Positions 1-5,767 of a stretch of DNA of 7,466 bases are shown in pieces. Below the pieces are notes generated by a model. The model saw only the letters and a list, made by a program, of their open reading frames with translations. It made no database searches and was not told the DNA's origin. The translations under genes were made by a program, and so were the position numbers. Location: NCBI GenBank assembly GCA_017999235.1, contig JAGOBN010000185.1, positions 1 to 7,466 of the forward strand, given 5' to 3'. This DNA is from Anaerolineales bacterium. GTDB taxonomy: Bacteria; Chloroflexota; Anaerolineae; Anaerolineales; UBA6663. Each line of letters begins with the position of its first letter. The stretch's first letter is position 1.

Positions 1-1211
1 GTGACCGCGTTCAACGTCACCACCCCAAACCAGGTGTTGCCGGGCTTCAGCGCCAGCGGCTGGCCGGCGCTATCCACCAGGCGCAGGCGCATCCCGGTGG
101 TCTGATCCCGCACCCAGCGCGCTTCCAACATGACGCCGTCGCGGTACAGGCGCGCCGGCCCGCTGGTCCAGAGTTGAATTTCCACCCCGCAGTTGCCGCC
201 GTCACGGAAATCTTCCGGCACAAAGTTGTTGACGTGGTTGGCCTGCAGCAGGACCACGTTGGCGGCCGTGATGGGCAGGTTGGTCAGCGCATCCATGTGC
301 GTGATCAGCTCGCCGCCCGGCTCTTTCTCCTGCCAGCGCGTATATCGGCCGCTGGCCGGGTTATAGCGCCAGGCCACCTGGGAAGCCGCCGAGTAGCGGA
401 TGGTCAGCTCCGTCACGGCCTGGCCGCCGGCCGGCGCGGCGGCGTTGAAAGCCAAACCCCGCAAATCCGCGCGCCCGGTCCCGGCCGTGGTCTTGGTGGC
501 CAGCACCTGCCGGACGGACTCTGTGTTGGCGAACAGCGTGTTGGTATCGTCCGGGGTCTCGCGGCACAGCGGCGGGCAGTTGTAGGCGCTCTCCTCGGAG
601 ACCAGCCGCCAGATATTCGCCCCGCCGAACCACTCGGCGCGCCGCAGCTTGTCCATGGTGCCAAAGCTGGAGCCGGAGGTCACCAGCACGGCCTGGAACA
701 TCGGGCTGAGTTCCGCGTCAATGAAGCGCGCGGAGCGGATGGAGCCAACCTTGGCCGCGTCCTGGCCCAGAAAGACGGCGGTAAAGCGCGTCAGGCCGGC
801 CTCCGCCAAATGCTCAAAGACCAGATCCGCCACGGAGAGCCCAAACTGCGGCCGGGCGCTGAGGGGGAAGTTGGTGATCTTCACCGCCACCGGGATGCGG
901 TCGAAGGCCGCCGGGGCGCCGGTCTGCCCGGTGAGGGGATTGACGTCCGCCGGATAGGTGTCGGGGCCGACCTGCGGCACGGCGGAAGGCGCCGGCGTGG
1001 CGGAGGGGGCCAGCGTGGCGGCCGGCGCCTGCCGGGTGATGCCGGGCTGGGGCAGGCCCGGGGTGGCGGTCGCGGCGGCGGGCGACGCCGGGGTGAGGAT
1101 GGCCGGCGGCGGCAAGGTCGGCGCCGCCGTGGGACCCGCGCACGCCACCAGTAATCCCGTCAGGGCCGCCCACTGGCCGCCCACTCGCGCCCAACGCCAT
1201 AACTGCTTCAT
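1..1211 (-). CDS. DUF3048 (YerB-like) lipoprotein, 3' end cut by window edge
   Basis: Reading leftward from the ATG at 1211-1209 gives 403 open codons with no stop before the window edge, so the C-terminus is missing. The N-terminus is a lipoprotein signal: MKQLWRWAR, a hydrophobic stretch, then the lipobox LVAC with the lipidated cysteine at residue 24. A Pro/Ala/Thr-rich linker follows (about residues 25-83). The DUF3048 domain then begins with NPLTG (91-95), RIPVAVKI (from 105), a conserved ARPQFGLS block (about 119-126), and further right ADLVFE, LTRFTAVF and SIRSAR, all typical of the family. B. subtilis YerB belongs to it; its biochemical role is not established. The protein should be anchored outside the cytoplasmic membrane. 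The visible part already exceeds the usual family length because of the linker, so little is probably missing. Start choice is supported by a strong Shine-Dalgarno at 1219-1225. Family assignment is firm; function is unknown. Confidence 0.88.
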   Translation of the reverse strand, partial: MKQLWRWARVGGQWAALTGLLVACAGPTAAPTLPPPAILTPASPAAATATPGLPQPGITRQAPAATLAPSATPAPSAVPQVGPDTYPADVNPLTGQTGAPAAFDRIPVAVKITNFPLSARPQFGLSVADLVFEHLAEAGLTRFTAVFLGQDAAKVGSIRSARFIDAELSPMFQAVLVTSGSSFGTMDKLRRAEWFGGANIWRLVSEESAYNCPPLCRETPDDTNTLFANTESVRQVLATKTTAGTGRADLRGLAFNAAAPAGGQAVTELTIRYSAASQVAWRYNPASGRYTRWQEKEPGGELITHMDALTNLPITAANVVLLQANHVNNFVPEDFRDGGNCGVEIQLWTSGPARLYRDGVMLEARWVRDQTTGMRLRLVDSAGQPLALKPGNTWFGVVTLNAV

Positions 1212-1218
1212 GCGGCCT

Positions 1219-1225
1219 ACCTCCC
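1219..1225 (-). promoter_or_regulatory. Shine-Dalgarno of the DUF3048 gene
   Basis: On the minus strand the bases read GGGAGGT, ending 7 nt before the ATG at 1211. This is a near-ideal ribosome binding site and fixes the start codon. It is the strongest such site in the window. Confidence 0.75.
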
Positions 1226-1269
1226 GGTACTAAATGCCGGGGAATGCGCCCGGCGCGGCGGCCGATTCT

Positions 1270-1299
1270 ATCATAATGTCCGCGCGTAATCGGATTCAA
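1270..1299 (-). promoter_or_regulatory. Candidate leftward sigma-70-type promoter
   Basis: On the minus strand there is TTGAAT (1299-1294), an 18-nt spacer, then TATGAT (1275-1270), about 58 nt before the start codon of the lipoprotein gene. Each hexamer has one or two mismatches to consensus. A second AT-rich hexamer, TAGAAT, follows directly (1270-1265). The position fits expression of the leftward gene, but this is a pattern match only. Confidence 0.45.
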
Positions 1300-1309
1300 G
1301 CGCGTTTGT

Positions 1310-1338
1310 TTGACGCTCCCCTCCCTTGACTGTATAAT
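1310..1338 (+). promoter_or_regulatory. Strong rightward sigma-70-type promoter
   Basis: TTGACG (1310-1315), exactly 17 nt of spacer, then a perfect TATAAT (1333-1338). Transcription would start near 1345, giving a 5' leader of roughly 43 nt before the ATG at 1388. This is a near-consensus housekeeping promoter in an otherwise GC-rich sequence and is the likely driver of the plus-strand gene run. It lies back to back with the candidate leftward promoter, the two -35 elements being about 10 nt apart, so RNA polymerase binding at one could affect the other. Confidence 0.72.
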
Positions 1339-1387
1339 CGCGCACGTTGTCGGGCCGCCAACTTGGCGCCCCATCGCCGAGGTCCGG

Positions 1388-2224
1388 ATGCCACTCAAGG
1401 GCAATCTGCGCGATTTTTCCACGACCAATCTGCTGAATCTGATCAACCTGGCGAAGAAAACCGGCACCCTGCTGATCGAAGGGCCCGGTCAAGGCGCCCA
1501 GATGTCGTTTCGCAACGGCAAGTTGATCTACGCCGCCATGGGCCATGAAGACGGCAACCTGGCCGCCATCCTGCGTAAAAGCGGCAAGCTGAGCGACGAG
1601 CAGGTCAAGGCGCTGCGCGCGCGCGCCGCAACGGCCACCGACAAGGAATTGGGGCTGCTGCTGATCAACGCCGGCTATGTCAACCAGGGTGACATCGTCA
1701 ACAGCCTCCGCAGCCACATGCTGGAGGTGGTTTACCGCCTCTTCACCTGGGTCGAGGGTCTGTTCCGGTTTGAGTCAACCGTCATGCCGGGCGAAGACAA
1801 GATCACGGTGCCGATGGAGCTGGAGAACATCATCATCGAAGGCTCGCGGCGCATGCAGGAGTGGGCGCACCTGGCCGAGGAGCTGCCCAACCTGGACATG
1901 GCCCTCAAGTTCACGGATCGGCCGACGGCCAACATCCGCAACATGAACTTGAGCGTGGAAGAGTGGAAGGTGGTGTCCTACATCAACCCCAAGAATTCCA
2001 TGCGCGCCATCGCCCGCGCCAACACCCTGAGCGAGCTGGAAATCCGGCGCATTGTCTACGGGCTGCTGCAGGCCGGACTGGTGGAGATTGTGCGGCCGGA
2101 GGGCGCGCCGCCGCCCCGCCCGCCGGTGTCCACCCGCCCCGGCGGCCGGCCCGTTCAGCCGCCCGATCCTAAACAGCAGGTCAGCGTCGTCAACAAGCTG
2201 ATCGCGCGCATCCGTTCGCTCTAG
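1388..2224 (+). CDS. PATAN/DUF4388 domain signalling protein
   Basis: The product is 278 aa and cytoplasmic, with no signal or membrane segment. The N-terminal part (residues 3-52) has the PATAN/DUF4388 pattern: LKGNLRDFSTTNLLNLINL, then KKTGTLLIEG, and FRNGKLIYAAMG. This domain is known from PatA-type response regulators and GTPase-linked signalling proteins and is thought to mediate protein contacts. A helical middle section follows. Residues 187-237 (LSVEEWKVVSYI ... LSELEIRRIVYGLLQAGLVEIV) look like the winged-helix-like segment often attached to DUF4388. The tail is Pro-rich (about 238-262) and ends in a short basic amphipathic helix (KLIARIRSL). The frame is open upstream to a TTG at 1310, but that lies inside the promoter; the ATG at 1388 has GAGGT (1379-1383) just ahead and begins the conserved domain. 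The GTPase gene follows after 22 nt, so the two are probably co-transcribed and functionally paired. Confidence 0.85.
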   Translation: MPLKGNLRDFSTTNLLNLINLAKKTGTLLIEGPGQGAQMSFRNGKLIYAAMGHEDGNLAAILRKSGKLSDEQVKALRARAATATDKELGLLLINAGYVNQGDIVNSLRSHMLEVVYRLFTWVEGLFRFESTVMPGEDKITVPMELENIIIEGSRRMQEWAHLAEELPNLDMALKFTDRPTANIRNMNLSVEEWKVVSYINPKNSMRAIARANTLSELEIRRIVYGLLQAGLVEIVRPEGAPPPRPPVSTRPGGRPVQPPDPKQQVSVVNKLIARIRSL

Positions 2225-2246
2225 CGCCGGCCGGAGACCCCTACCC

Positions 2247-2780
2247 ATGCAAGCCGTCAAGATGGTCGTCACCGGGCCTTTCAACTCTGGCAAGACCCAA
2301 TTCATTCAAGCCATCAGCGAGATTGACGTCGTCTCGACCGAGCGCAAGATCTCCTCCGACGCCGAGAAGGTCAAGGACAACACCACCGTGGCCATGGACT
2401 TTGGCCGCATTACGGTGGACGACGAGCTAATCCTGTACCTGTTCGGGACGCCCGGCCAGAAGCGCTTTGACTTCATGTGGGAGATCTTGTCCGAGGGGAT
2501 GCTGGGCTTTGTGGTGATGGTGGACAGCACCCGGCCGGAGACCTTCCGGGAAGCCAAGAGCATCCTGGAGACTTTCCGCGCCTACGCCCCGACCCCGTAT
2601 GTCGTCGCCGCCAACAAACAGGACCACCCCGAGGCCTGGGAATTGGACGATCTCCGCATCGCCCTGCGCCTGGACCCGGCCATCAAGCTCCTGCCGTGCG
2701 TGGCCACGGACCGCGAAAAAGTTAAAGGCGTCCTGCTGGAACTGCTCTACTCCATCCTGACCGAGATGGAGAAATCTTAG
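2247..2780 (+). CDS. Small Ras-like GTPase (COG2229 / CvnD-MglA-like)
   Basis: The product is 177 aa, a single G domain. The P-loop GPFNSGKT is at residues 10-17, a TTVAMDFG block (46-53) covers the switch I threonine, GTPGQ (67-71) is the G3/switch II motif, NKQD (123-126) is the guanine-specificity motif, and CVATDR (151-156) is at the G5 position. The order and spacing match COG2229, which includes the CvnD proteins of actinobacterial conservons and is related to MglA. The usual Asp of the G3 DxxG motif is Gly67 here, while the catalytic-type Gln71 is kept; the G-T-P-G-Q form is normal for this family. There is no C-terminal lipidation motif. It likely acts as a nucleotide-dependent switch with the PATAN protein encoded 22 nt upstream. 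No Roadblock/LC7 or obvious GAP gene is in the window. GGAG at 2233-2236 is the likely ribosome binding site. Confidence 0.9.
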   Translation: MQAVKMVVTGPFNSGKTQFIQAISEIDVVSTERKISSDAEKVKDNTTVAMDFGRITVDDELILYLFGTPGQKRFDFMWEILSEGMLGFVVMVDSTRPETFREAKSILETFRAYAPTPYVVAANKQDHPEAWELDDLRIALRLDPAIKLLPCVATDREKVKGVLLELLYSILTEMEKS

Positions 2781-2786
2781 CGCCCG

Positions 2787-2810
2787 CCCGCCGGCGGGGC
2801 CGCGCGCGCG
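2787..2810. repeat. GC palindrome and alternating CG tract after the GTPase gene
   Basis: A perfect 12-bp palindrome, CCCGCCGGCGGG (2787-2798), is followed by five CG dinucleotides (2801-2810). Both lie in the 82-nt gap between the GTPase stop and the hydrolase GTG. There is no T-run, so this is not a convincing intrinsic terminator. The alternating tract could adopt Z-DNA or simply reflect GC-rich drift. Confidence 0.35.
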
Positions 2811-2862
2811 CCCGCCGAGCGCCGACCACGCGTTCATCTGGACGCGCGCGGATGAGACGCCC

Positions 2863-3666
2863 GTGAGCTCCATCGTCACCCAACAAGGCATCGTCCATTA
2901 CGAGAGCTTCGGCCAAGGCGCGCCCGTGATCCTGCTGCATGGCTGGCTCGGATCGTGGGGGCTGTGGCAGCCGACCATGGAAGCGCTGGGCGGCCGGTAC
3001 CGCTGTTATGCGCTGGATTTTTGGGGCTTTGGCGAATCCGGCAAGAAGCGCGCCTCGTACGACGTGACCGACTTCATGGAGCTGGTGAAGCAGTTCATGG
3101 ACGCGCTGGGCATCGAGGCGGCGCCCATCATCGGCCACTCGATGGGCGGCACCACCGCCTTGGGCACCGCCATCCGGTATCCGGAGCGCGTCCGGCGCGT
3201 GTGCGTGATCGGCTCGCCGATTGTCGGCACCTCGCTGTCGGTCTTCCTTCGGCTGGCCGGCGTGCCCTGGATCGGGTCGCTGGCGCGCGGCCTGCCCGGG
3301 GTGCTGAAGGCCGCCCTGCGGCTGTGCGCGCCGTTGATCACGCGCCACCCGGCCCGCTGGTATCCCATGATCGAGCGCGACCTGTCCCAGACCACGGTGG
3401 CCTCCTTCTTCAGCAGCATCGGTTCGCTGGCCCAGACCGATCTGCGGCCGCAGCTGGGCGCGCTGCACATGCCGGTGGCCGGCGTCTACGGCCTGCGGGA
3501 TGTGATTGTGCAGCCCAGACAGCACGCGGTGCTGCAGGCTGGCGTCCCCCAGGCGCGCCTCACCACCATGGCCGGCTCCGGCCATTTCCCCATGCTGGAC
3601 GAGCCGGCCCTGTATCTGGACCACGTCCAAGCTTTTTTGGAAAGCACCGCCCATGACCCTGTCTGA
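2863..3666 (+). CDS. Alpha/beta-fold hydrolase
   Basis: The product is 267 aa, the usual length for a single-domain alpha/beta hydrolase. It shows HGWLGS (26-31; oxyanion-hole HG), DFWGFGES (52-59), the nucleophile elbow GHSMGG with Ser93, an acid candidate Asp213 in YGLRD, and His241 in GSGHFPMLDEP, so the triad is complete. A variable cap region (about 118-190) determines substrate and is not diagnostic; the enzyme could be an esterase, lipase-like or C-C hydrolase. It is probably cytoplasmic because no signal peptide is present. The start is GTG at 2863, with only a weak purine stretch (GATGAGA) ahead; no earlier in-frame ATG is seen close by. Its 3' end overlaps the next gene by 14 nt, which suggests translational coupling and a shared role with the V4R-like protein. 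Fold assignment is firm, substrate unknown. Confidence 0.9.
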   Translation: MSSIVTQQGIVHYESFGQGAPVILLHGWLGSWGLWQPTMEALGGRYRCYALDFWGFGESGKKRASYDVTDFMELVKQFMDALGIEAAPIIGHSMGGTTALGTAIRYPERVRRVCVIGSPIVGTSLSVFLRLAGVPWIGSLARGLPGVLKAALRLCAPLITRHPARWYPMIERDLSQTTVASFFSSIGSLAQTDLRPQLGALHMPVAGVYGLRDVIVQPRQHAVLQAGVPQARLTTMAGSGHFPMLDEPALYLDHVQAFLESTAHDPV

Positions 3667-4294
3667 TCCGGCTCCGTCTCCGGATTATTACTATCCGAAC
3701 AAGATGTCGCGCATCGTCCTCCTGGCCATGGAGGAGGTGATGGGCCGCAACGGCGTCAACGCCGTGCTGAATGTGGCCCGCCTGCGCCATCTGGTCAACA
3801 ACTATCCGGCCAACAACTTCGACAAACAGGTCACTTTCCGCGAGCTGAGCGCCCTGATGCGGGCCTTGGACGAGATGTACGGGCCGCGCGGCGGCCGCGG
3901 TCTGGCTCTGCGCGCCGGCCGGGCCGCGTTCAAATACGGCATCAAAGAGTTCGGGCCGGTGCTCGGCATCGCGGACCTGGCCTTCCGGCTGCTGCCCCTC
4001 AACATGAAGCTCAAGGTCGGCGCCGACGTCTTTGCCGAAGTCTTCAACCGCTTCAGCGATCAGACGGTCCGGGTGGTGGACGAAGAGGAACGCATTATCT
4101 GGCAGAACCTGCGCTGCCCGATGTGCTGGGAGCGCCAGGCGGAGGCGCCCTGCTGCCACCTGGCGGTGGGCATCCTGCAAGAGGCCTTGTACTGGGTCAG
4201 CGGCGGCAAGCACTTTGACGTGACCGAGACCACCTGCTGCGCGGCCGGCGGTGAAAACTGCACCATCATCATCGACAAGAAACCGATGGATTAG
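3653..4294 (+). CDS. V4R-domain-like, cysteine-rich protein (predicted small-molecule/hydrocarbon binding)
   Basis: The product is 213 aa. The N-terminal half is helical, with a VLNVARLRHLVNNYP block (38-52) and FRELSALMRALDEMYG (62-77). The C-terminal part (about 115-207) resembles V4R (4-vinyl reductase, COG1719), ending in TTCCAAGGENCTIII, a typical V4R closing strand with conserved Gly-Gly and Cys. Seven cysteines cluster in the last 60 residues: C155-x2-C158, C167-C168 and C195-C196-x6-C203, with His169 beside them, which suggests metal binding or redox-active thiols. V4R domains are found in BchJ-related proteins, in regulators that sense small aromatics, and in TRAPP-like folds. The ATG at 3653 lies inside the end of the hydrolase gene and is preceded by GGAAAG (3639-3644). 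The frame remains open upstream, but the ATG fits where homology-like sequence starts. A binding or sensing role is inferred, not shown. Confidence 0.72.
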   Translation: MTLSDPAPSPDYYYPNKMSRIVLLAMEEVMGRNGVNAVLNVARLRHLVNNYPANNFDKQVTFRELSALMRALDEMYGPRGGRGLALRAGRAAFKYGIKEFGPVLGIADLAFRLLPLNMKLKVGADVFAEVFNRFSDQTVRVVDEEERIIWQNLRCPMCWERQAEAPCCHLAVGILQEALYWVSGGKHFDVTETTCCAAGGENCTIIIDKKPMD

Positions 4295-4306
4295 CCGCCC
4301 GGCTAA
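4291..4306 (+). other. Short hairpin straddling the V4R-gene stop codon
   Basis: TTAGCC (4291-4296), a 4-nt loop, then GGCTAA (4301-4306) form a perfect 6-bp stem that includes the stop codon (4292-4294). No T-run follows, so it is at most a weak or factor-assisted terminator or an mRNA 3' end stabiliser. Confidence 0.35.
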
Positions 4307-4350
4307 CCCCGCTTAAACGATCTTCTTACCACCTCGACAGCGGAGCACCT

Positions 4351-4403
4351 TATCCTTATGGTAGGATAGCGGACAAGATTAAGGACCATCGGTATCCGCT
4401 ATC
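4351..4403 (+). promoter_or_regulatory. Competing inverted repeats in the leader before the hexapeptide-repeat gene
   Basis: Two mutually exclusive pairings are visible. TATCCT (4351-4356) pairs with AGGATA (4363-4368) around a 6-nt loop. GATAGCGG (4365-4372) pairs perfectly over 8 bp with CCGCTATC (4396-4403), enclosing a 23-nt loop and ending 4 nt before the ATG at 4408. The only Shine-Dalgarno-like string, AAGGA (4381-4385), sits in that loop, 22 nt from the start codon. The arrangement could be an operator or an RNA switch affecting initiation, or chance in a less GC-rich gap. No known riboswitch class is recognised and no convincing promoter is seen in this 113-nt gap. Confidence 0.35.
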
Positions 4404-4407
4404 ACCC

Positions 4408-5694
4408 ATGCGTAAGATCATTCTCCGCGACGAACGGCACATTCATCCGTTCAACGACGAAGCCCGCGACCTGCGCATCCAGAACAAACCGCTCTGGCTG
4501 CATCAGCGCGACACCCTGGCCCGCTACGTGGACCAGGAGCTGGAATGCGCCGGCTATTACGATATTCCGCGCGAGGCGGCCGGCGAGAGCATCATCTACC
4601 GGGATAATCTGTTCTTCGACCAGGGCTACATCGACGAGTTCATCGCGCTGGCGCGCAAGCTCGGCCGGCCGGCGCGGGCCGGCTTTACCAAGGGCAACCG
4701 CACCTTTAGCACCCATGCCCTGCCGCTGGCCAACAGCTACACCCGCGAAGGCGAGATGTACCTGGCGGACCTGTGGTACTTCCCTAAGGGGTTCGACCCG
4801 GATGTCCGCCCGGAACCGGTGGTGGTGGACTTCCAGACGCGCGAGATCGGCTTCTACCGCGTCCCCACCTATATGTCCAACGAGAAGGGCGACCTGGTCT
4901 ATCAAGTGCCGCTGCGCGGCCTGATCGCCATCGACGCCTGGGTGCACATCTTCATCGCCGACCAGGTCTACGGCCTGTTCGGGCGCGCCCAGCGCTTCTT
5001 GGAACGCGCCAACCGCGACCCGTTCTACAACCTGCGGATCCTGGGCCAGGCGCTGCTGGAAGGCACCCAGGTGCTGCGCTGTTCGGCCGTGGTTAAGATC
5101 GGCAAGAACTGCGTCATCGACCCATCGGCCGTGATCACCGGGCCGGCCTCCATCGGCGACAACTGCACCATCGGCGCCGGCGTGGTCATCGATAACTGCA
5201 CCATCGGCGACAACGTCAACATCTCCAACGGCTGCCAGTTGATGACGTCCACCATCGCCGACGGCGTCTTCCTGCCCTTCCGGGCCGCGCTCTTTCTGAC
5301 CACGGTCATGGAGCACTCCATCGTGGCCCAGAACACCTGCCTGCAGATGTGCGTCATCGGCCGGCGCACGTTTATCGGGGCCGGCAGCACCTTCACCGAT
5401 TACAACCTGCTGCCCGCGCCCATCCGCGCCCTGACCGGCGCCGGCGATCTGGCGGACGCCAACGCCCCGGTGCTGGGCGGCTGTGTGGGCCACAACTGCC
5501 GCGTCGGCTCCGGCCTGATCGTCTACCCGGCGCGCACGGTGGAGTCCGACGTCATCCTGTTCGCGTCCCCCGCGCGCCGCGTGATTGACAAGAACGTGGC
5601 GTACGAGGACAGCGATCATCTCAAGACCCGCCTCGCCCACCTGCACCAGCGCTTATACCCGCGCAAGGGCGAAAAAACGGCGGAGACGTGGTAA
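4408..5694 (+). CDS. Left-handed beta-helix hexapeptide-repeat protein, acyl-/nucleotidyltransferase-like, with unassigned N-terminal domain
   Basis: The product is 428 aa. Residues 226 to about 290 carry clear hexapeptide repeats (IGKNCV, IDPSAV, IGDNCT, IGAGVV, IGDNVN, ISNGCQ), continuing less regularly through VIGRRTFIGAGSTF. A non-repeat loop (about 333-357) intervenes, and a last coil HNCRVGSGLIVYPARTV starts at residue 362. This is the left-handed beta-helix of GlmU-type and related acyltransferases and sugar-phosphate enzymes. His303 in MEHSIV is a possible catalytic residue but cannot be assigned from sequence alone. The first 225 residues (rich in Trp, Tyr and Arg, with DLWYFPKGFDPD and AWVHIFIADQVYGLFGRAQRFLERANRDPF) match no domain I recognise; no GXGTRLxPLT-type nucleotidyl-binding motif is present, so it is not an ordinary sugar nucleotidyltransferase. 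It starts at ATG 4408 without a well-placed Shine-Dalgarno. It precedes the acyl-ACP-reductase-like gene by 73 nt, which makes an acyl substrate plausible (inference). Confidence 0.75.
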   Translation: MRKIILRDERHIHPFNDEARDLRIQNKPLWLHQRDTLARYVDQELECAGYYDIPREAAGESIIYRDNLFFDQGYIDEFIALARKLGRPARAGFTKGNRTFSTHALPLANSYTREGEMYLADLWYFPKGFDPDVRPEPVVVDFQTREIGFYRVPTYMSNEKGDLVYQVPLRGLIAIDAWVHIFIADQVYGLFGRAQRFLERANRDPFYNLRILGQALLEGTQVLRCSAVVKIGKNCVIDPSAVITGPASIGDNCTIGAGVVIDNCTIGDNVNISNGCQLMTSTIADGVFLPFRAALFLTTVMEHSIVAQNTCLQMCVIGRRTFIGAGSTFTDYNLLPAPIRALTGAGDLADANAPVLGGCVGHNCRVGSGLIVYPARTVESDVILFASPARRVIDKNVAYEDSDHLKTRLAHLHQRLYPRKGEKTAETW

Positions 5695-5699
5695 TCGCC

Positions 5700-5720
5700 C
5701 AATCACCCAATTGGTGATTG
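5700..5720 (+). terminator. Hairpin after the hexapeptide-repeat gene, possible terminator or repeat end
   Basis: CAATCACC (5700-5707) and GGTGATTG (5713-5720) pair perfectly over 8 bp around a 5-nt loop, starting 6 nt after the TAA stop. There is no U-tract, so intrinsic termination would be inefficient. The right arm shares the GATTG core with the tandem repeat that follows, so the hairpin may instead be an inverted copy of the repeat unit. Confidence 0.4.
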
Positions 5721-5767
5721 CACGATTGCGTGATTGGATGATTGGGTGATTAGTGATTGGGTGATTT
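5716..5767 (+). repeat. Seven-copy 8-bp GATTG-type tandem repeat abutting a start codon
   Basis: GATT(G/A/T) occurs at 5716, 5724, 5732, 5740, 5748, 5755 and 5763. The period is exactly 8 bp except for one 7-bp step (5748 to 5755), consistent with one lost base. The last three bases of each unit vary (CAC, CGT, GAT, GGT and so on). The array ends at 5767, directly against the GTG start at 5768, and supplies the only Shine-Dalgarno-like string there, GGGTGA (5759-5764). Its AT content contrasts sharply with the flanking genes. Copy number change by slippage is likely for such an array, and it could shift spacing ahead of the downstream gene. Confidence 0.8.

Noticed and set aside
174..1154. 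A 326-codon plus-strand open frame across the lipoprotein gene
   Set aside because: The Arg/Gly-rich, low-complexity product is a shadow; the minus strand encodes a lipobox and clear DUF3048 motifs.
1310..1387. Earlier TTG start giving the PATAN protein 26 extra residues
   Set aside because: The extension begins at the -35 hexamer of the best promoter, so it would not be transcribed from it, and the extra residues are not part of the domain.
2781..2862. Intrinsic terminator after the GTPase gene
   Set aside because: The palindrome has no loop of useful size and no T-run, and the next gene follows on the same strand.
3506..3652. N-terminal extension of the V4R-like protein into the hydrolase gene
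   Set aside because: It would need a 161-nt overlap, and the extra residues look like out-of-frame hydrolase sequence; the ATG at 3653 with a 14-nt overlap is more natural.
4402..5646. A 414-codon open frame on the minus strand opposite the hexapeptide-repeat gene
   Set aside because: It is Val/Ala/Gly/Asp/His-rich with no recognisable domain, and mirrors the GC-biased codons of the plus-strand gene whose beta-helix repeats are unmistakable.
4408..5694. Glucose-1-phosphate thymidylyl/adenylyltransferase or GlmU
   Set aside because: The C-terminal beta-helix fits, but the N-terminal half lacks the nucleotide-binding GXGTRL signature expected of these enzymes.
5716..5767. CRISPR-like array
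   Set aside because: The unit is only 8 bp, with 3-nt variable ends and no spacer-length separation; no cas genes are present.
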